Assembly: GCA_001661245.1 (NCBI GenBank)
Contig: KV454012.1
Location: 2,015,574-2,079,573, forward strand
Direction of reading: 5' to 3'
Source: Pachysolen tannophilus NRRL Y-2460
Lineage: Eukaryota > Ascomycota > Pichiomycetes > Alaninales > Pachysolenaceae
Length of the DNA: 64,000 nt
Under the pieces are notes generated by a model. That model saw only the letters and a list, made by a program, of their open reading frames with translations, did not search any database and was not told the origin of the DNA. The first letter of the stretch is position 1, and each line of letters starts with the position of its first letter. Below are positions 38,289 through 48,400 of this stretch, in pieces. The position numbers and the translations under genes were made by a program.

Positions 38289-38759
38289 TTAAACAGCAAC
38301 TGCTGGTTGTTCTGGTTTTTGGAAGGCAGTATCCGAACCAGGAGCCAATACTTCTTGTGATGATTGTTGCAATTTCATTTCTTTTTCCATTTCAATCAAC
38401 TGCTGTTCTGATAAAATTGATAAACTTAATGGAACTCCTAATAATAACAGAGATGAAGTTAAAGCCCATAATAATGATCCAGTCTTACTAAGTAATAAAC
38501 CTGTAGCAGATATAACACTCGAAGACAGAGAAGTAAACCTAAGTCTATGTTGTGGTGGAATAATCTCCTTCAACGCAACAACTCTATCATATATAGTTTC
38601 ATTAGCCAAATCATCTTCATCATAATCATCTTCATCCGAATCTAATTCAGATTCATTTTCAGATTCTTCTGCACCAGTACCTGTACTTTTATTTGCCTTT
38701 TCATCCTTACCAAAGAAATCCTTTGCTGTTTCATCATCAATTTGAGTTAATTTAACCAT
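38289..38759 (-). CDS. TOM22: Mitochondrial import receptor subunit Tom22
   Basis: 156 residues, normal for Tom22 (152 in S. cerevisiae). The acidic cytosolic receptor domain (ENESELDSDEDDYDEDD, about residues 34-52) binds presequences. NETIYDRVVALKEIIPPQ is conserved. The single outer-membrane helix is about 90-115, with the signature GVPLSLSILSEQQLIEMEKE just after it. The C-terminal intermembrane-space tail ends in a Pro/Ala-rich stretch. Tom22 organises the TOM complex and passes preproteins from Tom20 to Tom40. Confidence 0.95.
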   Translation of the reverse strand: MVKLTQIDDETAKDFFGKDEKANKSTGTGAEESENESELDSDEDDYDEDDLANETIYDRVVALKEIIPPQHRLRFTSLSSSVISATGLLLSKTGSLLWALTSSLLLLGVPLSLSILSEQQLIEMEKEMKLQQSSQEVLAPGSDTAFQKPEQPAVAV

Positions 38760-39525
38760 TTTCTTAATAACTAAAATTAATCTCTATAATTGTCTTAATC
38801 AAAGAGATAAAATAAAGAAAATATCAATAAAACAAAAAAAAAAAAAAAAAAAAAAAAAAGTACTAAATTATTCCCGATAATTCAATTTATTGAATAATTC
38901 AATATATTTGCTATTTTGCAATTATTACTACTACTAAAACTTTACCTCTCTTTTCTCTGTCTCGTTCAGTGAAAAATTTTTGGCTCGAACAAAAAAGAGA
39001 AAAAAAAAAAAAAAAAAATTGAAAAAAGGCTCATTTAGTGACACGTCACTTGCCCAAAATTATTGACTTTTCAAAAATTGACAGATTTTGACAGATTTTA
39101 AGAAACTTTTCGGGTTTCTTAATTATTTTAGTTTTTTTAGTTTTTTTGATTTGTTTTACACGCCGAGAGCTGTCGGATAAATAAGAAGAAACTAATGAAA
39201 AAGGTGACAATTCCAGTACTACTACTAATCTTGTCAAATTTAGCAACAATTAAAAGTTACAATTACACTGAATATAAGAATAAATAAGAATATTAGAAAT
39301 CTAATGTCATTTTGAAACAGTTAAGAAAAAAAAAATAAACATAAAAAATAAACATAAATAAAAATAAAATAAAATAAAACATGAAATAAAATAAGATATA
39401 ATAAAAGTAATAATTTTTTTTTTTTTTCTTTTTGTTTTTAGGAGAAATCGTCAAGTATACATATATAATTATAATAAAATAATAAATTTAAAAATTTTTT
39501 TAATGGAGTTCATTTTTGTTAATGT
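38760..39525. promoter_or_regulatory. TOM22 promoter and aquaglyceroporin 3' region
   Basis: 766 bp between two minus-strand genes. A runs at about 38836-38859 and 39001-39018, then AGTGACACGTCACT at 39037-39050 (6-bp inverted arms around AC). Further out is an A/T-rich stretch with AAATAAAATAAAA repeats (39335-39400) near the 3' end of the transporter. No gene is supported; a 67-codon frame at 39046-39249 is probably chance. Confidence 0.5.
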
Positions 39526-40695
39526 TTAAGTAGAGTCAACTTCTTTTTCAAGATCGGTCTTAATTTTCTTGTTGGTCAATTTACCAAAGAATTTCAGATA
39601 CCCATAATCCAGTTGATTGCATGGAGTTTCTAAACCTCTGTATATAAATGTATCGTATAAGAATCCTCCTAAAGTTGTTCCGATGAACGGTATTAAAGAT
39701 GGTACAATCAGATAATTATGACCATATGTCCATAATTCTGAACCATACAAGTGAATGCTTGCAGCTGCAACTCTTGGAGCTAAATCTCTTGCCGGATTAA
39801 TAGCATATCCTGTTTGATAACCATAACAAGCTCCAATACAGAAAATTAACATGAATAATGAAAATGGAAATAAAGAAGATTCACTTGGTAAATTATAAGG
39901 ATCTGTTAAAGCAAAAATCAAAAATTGAAGTAATGTTGATGAAACCAATTCACTTGTTATTTGAGATCTCGTTGGTAAATAATCTTGCGCAAAAGTGCAG
40001 AAAATACCTGCAGTAGGATGATCACCAGTAACAGTTCTAATATCTGCACCACCTTCGTAATGATCAAAAGAAGTCTTATAAGTAGCATAAACTAAGAGCC
40101 CACCAATGTATCCACCCAACATTTGAGAACCCATATATCCTAAAGTCTTTGACCATTTAAAATCTCTGTAAACGGCAGAAGCAAATGTAACTGCGGGATT
40201 TAAATGACCACCACTAATACCACCACATGTCATATATCCCAACATCACAGCACCACCCCAACCAAGTGAAATGTTTGTATAAGTTGAATATTCTTTATCC
40301 GATAAAGTACTTTGTGCAACAACACCATCACCAAACATAACCATTATCATAGTACCAAAAAATTCGGCAAAATATTCTCTATACTTATACCTAAACCTAG
40401 ACCATGCATTTAAACAAGCCGGCTCATCTTTTTCTTCTTCATCACCAGGGTATTCTAAACCTGTAGCGGGACCCCCATGAATTAATTCTCCCCTATGATA
40501 TAAAGGTCCACTATGAGTACCATGTAAATCAAGATCCGCTTCTCCACTACTAGTGGTATTATTGTTATCAAATGGTGTAATACTATTATTATTACGCCTA
40601 TTCATTATGCCATTGTTTGCATTCTCGCGATGGTCCACGGATGATCCTGCAACCTTTGGGTTAGTGTCAAATACGTTCCCGGATGAATTTGACAT
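39526..40695 (-). CDS. Aquaglyceroporin (MIP family)
   Basis: 389 residues. A polar N-terminal tail of about 105 residues precedes six membrane helices. Both pore motifs are intact: GHLNPAV (N166-P-A) and INPARDLAPR (N300-P-A-R-D). The Asp right after NPAR marks glycerol facilitators rather than strict water channels. YFAEFFGTMIMVMFGDG, typical of helix 1, is present. It most resembles fungal GlpF-like channels. It lacks the long regulatory extensions of Fps1, and the YFL054C type is also longer (646 residues), so I give no symbol. Role: glycerol or small-solute passage across the plasma membrane. Its upstream region contains a cluster of stress elements. Confidence 0.85.
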   Translation of the reverse strand: MSNSSGNVFDTNPKVAGSSVDHRENANNGIMNRRNNNSITPFDNNNTTSSGEADLDLHGTHSGPLYHRGELIHGGPATGLEYPGDEEEKDEPACLNAWSRFRYKYREYFAEFFGTMIMVMFGDGVVAQSTLSDKEYSTYTNISLGWGGAVMLGYMTCGGISGGHLNPAVTFASAVYRDFKWSKTLGYMGSQMLGGYIGGLLVYATYKTSFDHYEGGADIRTVTGDHPTAGIFCTFAQDYLPTRSQITSELVSSTLLQFLIFALTDPYNLPSESSLFPFSLFMLIFCIGACYGYQTGYAINPARDLAPRVAAASIHLYGSELWTYGHNYLIVPSLIPFIGTTLGGFLYDTFIYRGLETPCNQLDYGYLKFFGKLTNKKIKTDLEKEVDST

Positions 40696-41097
40696 TTTTC
40701 TTTTTTTTTTTTTGATTTTTTTCCGTAGTAAAATTTTAAACTAGCTTAGTTAGCAAAAATAAACTAAATTACAAACAGCTAAAAAAACATATATTCAAAA
40801 GGAAAAAAAAAAAAAATAAAATAAAATTCTGCTATACTTATAGAGAATTATAATATAATTTTTTAAAAAAACGAAAATATAAAAAGAAAAAAAACCAAGT
40901 GACCACAAATCGTATATTAAATAATAATTTTTAATAAAGAAAAAATTATGTGCTTCAAAAAATAAAAAAAAAAAAAAGAATACATAAATTCATATAAACT
41001 TAATATAAAAATTAGTATTTGGAGGGTTTTTCCACCCCATTTCTCTATTTATCTTTTGAATTATTATAATTATGTCCCTACATTTTAAGAAAATCCG

Positions 41098-41128
41098 ATC
41101 TCCGAGGCTGCTTCTCTAATACGGAGAT
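41098..41128. promoter_or_regulatory. ATCTCCG/CGGAGAT inverted repeat (zinc-cluster-like site)
   Basis: Perfect 7-bp arms at 41098-41104 and 41122-41128 with a 17-bp spacer, each ending in a CCG/CGG triplet. CCGATC just left and GCGGACA just right add further triplets. Inverted CGG triplets are typical for Zn2Cys6 factors. Confidence 0.45.
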
Positions 41129-41159
41129 TTAGCGGACACAATTTGATGTTTGCTTGCCC

Positions 41160-41597
41160 CCCCTTTAGTTATTTATATTTCTCCGACTTTTTTCTTTTTT
41201 CTTTTTTTGTTTTTCGCAATTCCCGCTAATTTTACACTTAATTACGAATTACGTAAGACTCCCCTCTCGTAAAAAAATTAATCCATAAATTTTTTATTGA
41301 CTTGAAGCTTTTCATAAGCAAAATCTAAATCTAAGCTACGTTAACTTGTTACAAATGATACTATTTATTCCCCTCATTGTTTTCAAATTTCCATACCGGT
41401 TGGTATCTTAAAAATAAATTATTTTTCATCATATAGCAACAAGCAATAGTTAATCCTTGGATCTTAGTATCAACCAGTTAATTCAGTATATTCTTTCTCC
41501 TCCCCTTTACCCCAGGAAATATGTCCTGTTCGCTGTTGGAATAGTTTCGAGAATGGAGAATCAAAAATCGATGATGTAACTATGTACATGACAGGGG
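41160..41597 (+). promoter_or_regulatory. Cluster of CCCCT stress-response elements
   Basis: CCCCT at 41160-41164, 41271-41275, 41370-41374 and 41502-41506, AGGGG at 41593-41597, and one outlying CCCCT at 41963-41967. CCCCT is the Msn2/Msn4-type STRE core. With base composition this AT-rich, about 0.6 would be expected by chance in the whole 1.6-kb region counting both strands. Confidence 0.5.
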
Positions 41598-42088
41598 TAA
41601 GAAAAAAATTAAAAAAAAAAAAAGAAAAAAGGGACAAATTCATCCTAATGGATTATTTTTAATTGTTTTGAAAATTTAACTAAACTAAATTTATCTCCGA
41701 TTCTAAGGTCTCTATCATATACACCGAGATTATGATTATGATTTCTATGTTTTTTTATTTGACTTTAAATCAGTATTATTTATTTAATCCGCTTTTTTTC
41801 TTTTTCTTTGTGATTTGTTTTACAATCACCAGGATTTTGTAGATCCTTTTTGTATTGTATCAATAATTTGTTTTTGTTTTTGTTAAAAATATAATTAATG
41901 GATTAAAAATTCTCCGAAACAATAACCCCATTTCCTTTCCTTGTTTTTTATAAAACAAGTTTCCCCTCCCACCATTACACCTATTATTAATGTGGGAACA
42001 AACCGCCTAAAAAACCAAAATCAGATTTCGAATCTACTAATAACTTTTTGGCAGACAAATAAAAAAAAAAAAAAAGCAGCACAACAAA

Positions 42089-42095
42089 GGTCGTG
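42089..42095 (+). promoter_or_regulatory. GGTCGTG motif, copy 6
   Basis: Exact heptamer about 230 bp upstream of MSP1, with an AAGTCGTGC variant about 60 bp further downstream. Confidence 0.45.
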
Positions 42096-42323
42096 CTCCA
42101 CAAGTAGAAAAGTCCGTTTTTAGAGAAAACCGAAAATATAAAGTAATAAGTCGTGCGCGGAAAGCTCAAACAAAAGTCGTATTAAATTGCAAATAATTTT
42201 TTAGTAAAAGAAAAATTGGTAAAGAAAAAGATGAATTTAGTTGTACACCAAAAATATATATAATTTGTTTTTTTCTTTTGAGAAGAGAAGAGAAGAGTAA
42301 CTTCATGAAGTGATTGGATCAAT

Positions 42324-43436
42324 ATGTCAAAAGTTAAATTTGATCCTAAAGTATTGCTTGATATAGCATGTTTCTTAGGAGCTAGTATATCTGTGTTTTA
42401 TTTATTGAATCAATATATAAATGAATCAGCTTCGAGTCCTTTCCAAAATTTAAGAGACAAGAAAAAATTAAAAGAATCAATAAATAAATTTAAAAAAATT
42501 AATCCAAAATTTGATGATTCTAATTTATCAGAACATGAAAAATTAATATTATCAAATGTTATTACACCACTGGAGATTAGTGTTACATTTGCAGATATTG
42601 GTGGATTAGATCCAATAATTGATGAATTAAAAGAAAGTGTTTTATTACCTTTAACACATCCTGAAATTTATAATCATTATTCAAATTTATTAAAAGCTCC
42701 AAAAGGTGTATTACTTCATGGACCTCCAGGTTGTGGTAAGACAATGTTGGCTAAAGCGCTTGCTTGTGAAAGTGGTGCAAATTTCGTGGCGATAAAAATG
42801 TCATCAATTTTAGATAAATGGGTTGGTGAATCTAATAAATTAGTTGATGCAATTTTTTCATTACTGAATAAATTACAACCTTGTATTATTTTTATTGATG
42901 AAATTGATTCATTTTTAAGAGATAGAACTTCAAATGATCATGAAGTTACAGCAATGTTAAAAGCAGAATTCATGCAATTATGGGATGGTTTAAAACCAAA
43001 TGGAAGAATAATGATATTAGGACTGACTAATAGACCAGATGATATTGACACGGCTTTTATGAGAAGATTACCAAAAAGATTTCATATTGATTTACCTGAT
43101 ATAAAACAAAGATTAAAAATTTTAAGTGTTTTATTAAAAGATGTTGATTTAGATCAAGATTTAAAAATTTCAGATATTGCATTTAAAACAGATGGATTTA
43201 GTGGAAGTGATTTAAAAGAACTTTGTAGAAATGCTGCTTTTAATGCAACAAGAGAATATATTAAAACTTGGAATTTAACTGAAAGGAGTAAGAATATTGA
43301 TAATAATAATAATAATTTTGATGAAAATAATGAAAAAGTTGAATTAAGACTGTTAAATTTAAAAGATTTTTTCAATGATAATTCTACAAGTGATGATATT
43401 GTATTTAAGAAAAATAATTTTAAAGATGGGTTGTAA
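42324..43436 (+). CDS. MSP1: Outer-mitochondrial-membrane AAA ATPase Msp1
   Basis: 370 residues. An N-terminal membrane helix is near residues 11-28. One AAA module follows with Walker A GPPGCGKT (133-140), Walker B IIFIDEID (188-195), GLTNRPDD sensor 1 and MRRLPKRF arginine finger region, and [13 protein letters not shown] sensor 2. It is nearly collinear with S. cerevisiae Msp1 (362) and human ATAD1. The hexamer extracts mislocalised tail-anchored proteins and stuck import substrates from the outer membrane. CTG codons stand at residue 181 (Ala in yeast and human) and in the GxTNR motif (Ala in yeast), positions where Ser fits better than Leu. The C-terminal tail is Asn-rich. Confidence 0.95.
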   Translation: MSKVKFDPKVLLDIACFLGASISVFYLLNQYINESASSPFQNLRDKKKLKESINKFKKINPKFDDSNLSEHEKLILSNVITPLEISVTFADIGGLDPIIDELKESVLLPLTHPEIYNHYSNLLKAPKGVLLHGPPGCGKTMLAKALACESGANFVAIKMSSILDKWVGESNKLVDAIFSLLNKLQPCIIFIDEIDSFLRDRTSNDHEVTAMLKAEFMQLWDGLKPNGRIMILGLTNRPDDIDTAFMRRLPKRFHIDLPDIKQRLKILSVLLKDVDLDQDLKISDIAFKTDGFSGSDLKELCRNAAFNATREYIKTWNLTERSKNIDNNNNNFDENNEKVELRLLNLKDFFNDNSTSDDIVFKKNNFKDGL

Positions 43437-43574
43437 TTACAAGTTTTCATTTTTATTGAGTTTTTAATTGGTTTGGTTAATTTTATAATTTAGTAATACA
43501 AAAAAATAAAAATTTAAAAACAAATCTCCATAATAATAATAAATTATTCTTGTAAAATTTATTAAAAATAAATC

Positions 43575-44249
43575 TCATTTGCAAGTAGACAACATTTGAC
43601 TTATAACACCTAATAATTGTTCATTTTCACAAGCAGCTGCAACTCTTTCCTTATCATTTAACTGTTTGTTGACTTGATTTTCTGACTGATGTGTACCTTC
43701 TTTAACTAAAATTGTTATTCTAAATCTAGGAGGTAAGCATCTTTCTAATCTTACTCTTATACCAAGTCCTATTAATGTAGCTAAAGAACAATGAGTTATT
43801 GTTGGTGTTATCTTGATTATTACTTCTGATATCTCAGATTTTGCCTTTTTATTTAAAACTTTAATATCTGCTAAACTTATTACCGCTAACTGACCTAATG
43901 TTAATGGATGTTCTGGATCCGATATAGTAGATACAAGATCAAATATTTCTTGAGCATCTATAGGTTCATCTTCATCATTTTCACCCTCACTAGAACTTCC
44001 ATCCACACTACTAGCCACAGATAAAATTTCAGGATCCGACATAGAAAGAACATCACCATCTGGATCAACTCTAAACTCTTTCATATCATCATTACCATTA
44101 AAAAGCGAAAGAGATAATAAATCTCTTAAATCATCATCTTGGAAAATCGCCAGAACATTACCACCATTAACCGATTTATCAAACGTAACTCTTGAAGGAA
44201 GCTGACTCACATCCAACACAGTTGGATTAGCATTAATAGGATCAGACAT
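43575..44249 (-). CDS. CIA2: Cytosolic Fe-S assembly targeting factor Cia2 (MIP18 family)
   Basis: 224 residues (yeast Cia2 231). The C-terminal MIP18 (DUF59) domain covers about residues 95-224: AQEIFDLVSTISDPEHPLTL, then IKITPTITHCSLATLIGLGIRVRLERCLPPRF, and VNKQLNDKERVAAACEN near the end. The conserved Cys sits in the THCSLATLIG motif. The N-terminus is acidic and Ser-rich. Cia2 with Cia1 and Met18 forms the targeting complex that hands 4Fe-4S clusters to client proteins; MET18 is also in this window, 16 kb away. It shares a 253-bp divergent promoter with NRK1. Confidence 0.93.
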   Translation of the reverse strand: MSDPINANPTVLDVSQLPSRVTFDKSVNGGNVLAIFQDDDLRDLLSLSLFNGNDDMKEFRVDPDGDVLSMSDPEILSVASSVDGSSSEGENDEDEPIDAQEIFDLVSTISDPEHPLTLGQLAVISLADIKVLNKKAKSEISEVIIKITPTITHCSLATLIGLGIRVRLERCLPPRFRITILVKEGTHQSENQVNKQLNDKERVAAACENEQLLGVISQMLSTCK

Positions 44250-44347
44250 TTACCAACACACAAATATATACCAATAAATTAAAAAAAAACAATCTTATCT
44301 ATAAATCAACATTTGCAATTTTGCTTTCTATTTTATATCTTTTTTCT

Positions 44348-44370
44348 TTTGGGTCATTTAATGACCCAAA
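44348..44370. repeat. TTTGGGTCAT inverted repeat between CIA2 and NRK1
   Basis: Perfect 10-bp arms TTTGGGTCAT/ATGACCCAAA around TTA, related to the 36009-36037 palindrome by the shared core TTGGGTCA...TGACCCAA. It lies in the middle of the CIA2/NRK1 promoter. Confidence 0.7.
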
Positions 44371-44394
44371 TTTTTTGGTTTTGGTTTATCATCA

Positions 44395-44401
44395 CACGAC
44401 C
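44395..44401 (-). promoter_or_regulatory. GGTCGTG motif, copy 7
   Basis: CACGACC, 25 bp from the TTTGGGTCAT palindrome, in the 253-bp CIA2/NRK1 divergent promoter, about 100 bp from the NRK1 ATG. Confidence 0.45.
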
Positions 44402-44502
44402 AGTTTTTGTTCCATAAATTTCCATTTTTGCTTATCTGATTGAGTATTGATTGGAATATATTGGTTCTTTTTTTGATTGGAAGTTGAAGAAGTGATTTGG
44501 GT

Positions 44503-45362
44503 ATGACTAGAGATCAAGTTGTTTTGATAGGGCTAAGTGGGGCATCATCATCAGGTAAAACGGTATGTTTTTTTGTTTTTTGTTTTTTTATAGCTTAAAG
44601 TTTTTATGTGCTAACATTTTTTTGGTTTATTATTGTGGTGACGTTGTACAGACAGTTTCCAAGTACCTTCATAAGTTGATTGGAGAAAATTCAATTCTTG
44701 TACACCAAGATGATTTTTATCTTCCGAATGAACAAATTCCATGGAATGAATCTCATACAGAGCAAAATTGGGATTGTGCAGGTGCTATTGATTTTCCTAA
44801 ATTTATAGAGACATTGGATAAAATGAAAACAGATTTTAATTATAAGTATCATGTGGATAGTTTAGAATTAGATGTTGATGATGCAGATTTTAAATTAAGT
44901 TCTGAAGAATTTTCTAGGTTGAAGCTGAGTGTTGAAAAAAAATTAAAGGAATGTTTTCTAAATAAGGGAAATTTTTTCAAAATTTATCTTATTGATGGGT
45001 TTTTACTTTACCATAATAGACAGGTGTTGGATAGATTTGATATTAGATTATTTTATAAAGCATCTTATTCAAATTTAAAAAAAAGGAGAAACCTGAGAGC
45101 AGGTTATAATACAGTAGGTGGTTTTTATAAAGATCCACCAAATTATTTTGATGATTTTGTTTGGCCAGAATATTATCAAAATCATCGTTTCTTATTTCTG
45201 CCTAATCAAAACGAATTTGAAATAAAAGTAAATTCTGGTGATTTGAATGAGTATGCATTGGAATATTTGAAATTAAAACCTTTTAACAATGATGATGATA
45301 GCCATGGAAGTTTAGAAAAATTGCTACAAGAAACAATTGATTATATATTTGATAATATTTAA
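44503..45362 (+). CDS. NRK1: Nicotinamide riboside kinase, spliced
   Basis: Two exons, 44503-44562 and 44652-45362, give 256 residues. The 89-bp intron (GTATGT, branch site TGCTAAC at 44609-44615, ACAG acceptor) falls in phase 0 inside the P-loop GLSGASSSGKT|TVSKYL, between the two Thr residues. Other motifs agree with yeast Nrk1 (240): HQDDFYLP (catalytic Asp), QNWDCAGAIDF, IYLIDGFLLYHN, KKRRNLRAGYNT and DPPNYFDDFVWP. The enzyme phosphorylates nicotinamide riboside to NMN, a salvage route to NAD+. Exon 1 carries the whole Walker A except its last Thr, so the unspliced reading frame would be non-functional. It converges on KRE33, with 76 bp between stops. Confidence 0.92.
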
Positions 45363-45438
45363 TAGAAGATTTATTAATATTTTTTTTTTTTTTGTTTTTC
45401 TGTTTTTTCCTTTCTTTATAAATATGATGAAAAAACTA

Positions 45439-48400
45439 TTATTTTGTCTTTCTTTTCTTAACCAGCTTAGCCACACTTTTCATCTCTTCTTCATAGATGT
45501 CATTAGCATTTGTAACATTCTTTTTATCCTTTTTAGCATTGTTTTTCAAACTAACAACACCACCTTTACCAGAAGCTGCATTTTTAAGAGCTTTCGAATT
45601 AGTGTCCCATTCATTATCGTTATCTGCAATGGCATATTTATCCAAATTAATGGCATTTATTAGCTCTTTTTGCTTTTCTCTCAACTCCAGTAAGGCATCA
45701 TTTCCCGATTTCTGTAAATCTTCTTCTAATTCTCTATTGATCAGTTCAACATCATTTACATAAGTCTCCTCCCCATTCAACTCATCAACAACAGCAGATC
45801 TTGAAGTATCTTCTGGAAGACTCTTGGAAATTTCTGATTTTAAAAAATCTTTAAAATAATTCGAAAATTTTCTTATTATTTTAGAAAACATTGCCATTGA
45901 TTGGTTTGAAGGTAAATTTAATTCTTTCGAAATTTCATCAATATCTTTATGCTGAAGACCAACAGCTAACAATATAGCACTTTGAACAGAAGACAATTTA
46001 ACCGAATCACGAACTTTACCAGAGAAATATAATTGTGATAAATATGGAAGTAAATCAACAATTACGTGATAGTCCAATAAGTTATTGGCATAAGATTCTA
46101 ATCTTTTTAAATCAAATGGTGAAAGATTTTCATCCAACAGTAATTTCAATAATTGCCCATTTTGTTTGAAATCTACTCCAGTACTTTCCATCAAGTTTAA
46201 AGATTGAATACTTGTAAAATTTCTAAAATTATAAGATAATAATGAAAGGAATCTCTTGTGAAAATCTTTAGCAAACTCTTCTAACCATTGGCCTTCTCTT
46301 CCTTCGAGAATATTCAACATAACACATGTATGTTCACCAGTTAAATCATTTGCAGTTTGTCTTAAATAAACAGGTACAAATTTATTGTTCTTCCAAAATT
46401 TATGTAATGAATTGGTTAAACCATACGATACACCCAAATAATGCAAATAATATGGAGATTTTTCTGAAAGCTTCAACAATAATGGTGGTAAAGATTTGGC
46501 ATCTCTCAATTTAATCTCATCTTTCAATAATCCAGAGCTGTTTTCCAACTCTTGGTCGCTTACTCTTTTGAGGGAATATTTTGACTCATCATTTTCGTAA
46601 TTTTCACTTATATTTGTGAATTTTCCTTCAAAATAATCTCTCAATAACTCAACAGCTCTAGAACCATAACCCATTCCTACATAGTCTGGATTAGTGGCAA
46701 TTCTAACAATTCTAGCACCGGATAAGGATGCAAATTCATCGTCTTGAAACTGTTGTGAAATCAACCATGGAATCAAATCACCACCAGCCCTGATACCTCT
46801 ACTCAAAGAATGTCTAAGACTTTCTTTAGAAATCTCACCTTCTAGAGCGATTTGCACAACACATAAAGGATCTGGTATTCTGTTGTCATTTTCATCAATT
46901 GGTGGTAATAACACATAAAGTTGATGCGCCGGAGCATCTGACATTAATTGCAAGTCATTTGGAGAGTTTTTATAATGTGATGCAACGTATAATGCCATCA
47001 TTTTCTGTAAGAAAGTTTCTGAAACCGGATGATACGAAAATAATGTATCTCTATTAACAAAGAACAAATTACATTTTGAAGGATGAGGACAACCTTTTGC
47101 GGCAAACTTCGAGTTCTTTGTCAATGAAACGTCTAAACACAATAATTTGTTTAACCATTTTTCAACAGGATCCCCAGGAGCATATCTAATTGGTTCATCT
47201 AATACAACTTCTCTTAAAGTTCTACCATGAACCTCAGGTTCTATGTTTTGTTTTTTATTTTCATCTCTGGAAACTATAGCGGTTTCACTAAAATTATCAC
47301 CATTACCAATAGCATTCGATTGATCTCTCAATTGTTGAATTAATTTCAATGATAAAGATCTACCAGTTCCTTCATACCCATTGATTGTGGAAGCCATAAA
47401 AATCAAATAAGGTCCCAACAACTTTTTAACAACAGGTAATGGAATAGCCGCTGCCTCATCAATAATAACTAATTCAGCTTGACCCAAGACATGTGAATCT
47501 GTCGGCGAAATGTATTGAATTGTTTGCCTGTGTTCTCTTTTAATATCTACTCTAACAATGGCTTTGTTGAAAGCTGGATTTGTTGATTGAATAATATCAT
47601 AGTCTAAATGCTCTGTATAACCTAAGACATCAAAACCTTTGAACACAAACTCAAACAAAGTTTTCAAGTTTTCTGGAGAAGGCGAAGTAACAAATATATT
47701 TGAATACCCATGTGCTATAGCACCAGCAATGGAAATACCTAAGGCAGCAGATTTACCTCTTCCTCTGCCTGCAGTTAATGCTACTGTACTTTTCAAATTC
47801 TTCTCAGATATGGCATCTATAAAAGTCAAAATAGCCTGTGCCTGATTAACAGTCTTAGATAATGCTACCAATGACCCTCCTGGTTGAACAGATTTCAAAC
47901 TTTCTTTTAAATTTTTTAATTCTTGTTCCTTTGGCGTAATTTCATCATCATCCTTTGGAGGTAAAGGTTGAACATTTTTACCTCCAGAGACAGGTAAAAC
48001 GTTTAACTCATCATCTACAACAAGACAATTTCTGCAAGAAGACAAAGATAACAAGAATCGTTCATTGAATCTTGCAACAACGTCATTATGTGCTTCAGTT
48101 CTATAACGAGAATGTATATCCATGGACATTGTATACAACTGTTTCAAAGAACTCATTGATTTCAATAGTATAATAACTAAACCACCACCTTCAACCGTTT
48201 CGATGGTTCTTGCTAATAAATTTGGAGTTAAAGCTTCAAAATCTTGTAATATACACATACCATAAGTATTACCCAAAATTTTTTCAGTCTCTTTATAATA
48301 GACATATCTAATATGTTGATTTGAGATAAAAGCTTCAAAAGGATCCTGATCATGTACTTCTCTAATACCTCTTTTAATATCTTTCTTAATCTTGGCTTCT

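Larger units (their letters stand above)
40696..42323. promoter_or_regulatory. Long divergent region with CCCCT cluster, inverted repeat and GGTCGTG
   Basis: 1.63 kb, the longest intergenic region here, between the aquaglyceroporin (minus) and MSP1 (plus). It contains a 7-bp inverted repeat ATCTCCG/CGGAGAT at 41098-41128. There are CCCCT at 41160, 41271, 41370, 41502 and 41963, and AGGGG at 41593. TTCGAGAA (heat-shock-like) lies at 41546-41553 and GGTCGTG at 42089-42095. No coding frame or RNA gene is supported. Confidence 0.6.

Noticed and set aside
41941-42169. Two 60-codon frames on both strands upstream of MSP1
   Set aside because: Short, mutually overlapping, poly-Lys/Phe from an A tract, and no family resemblance.
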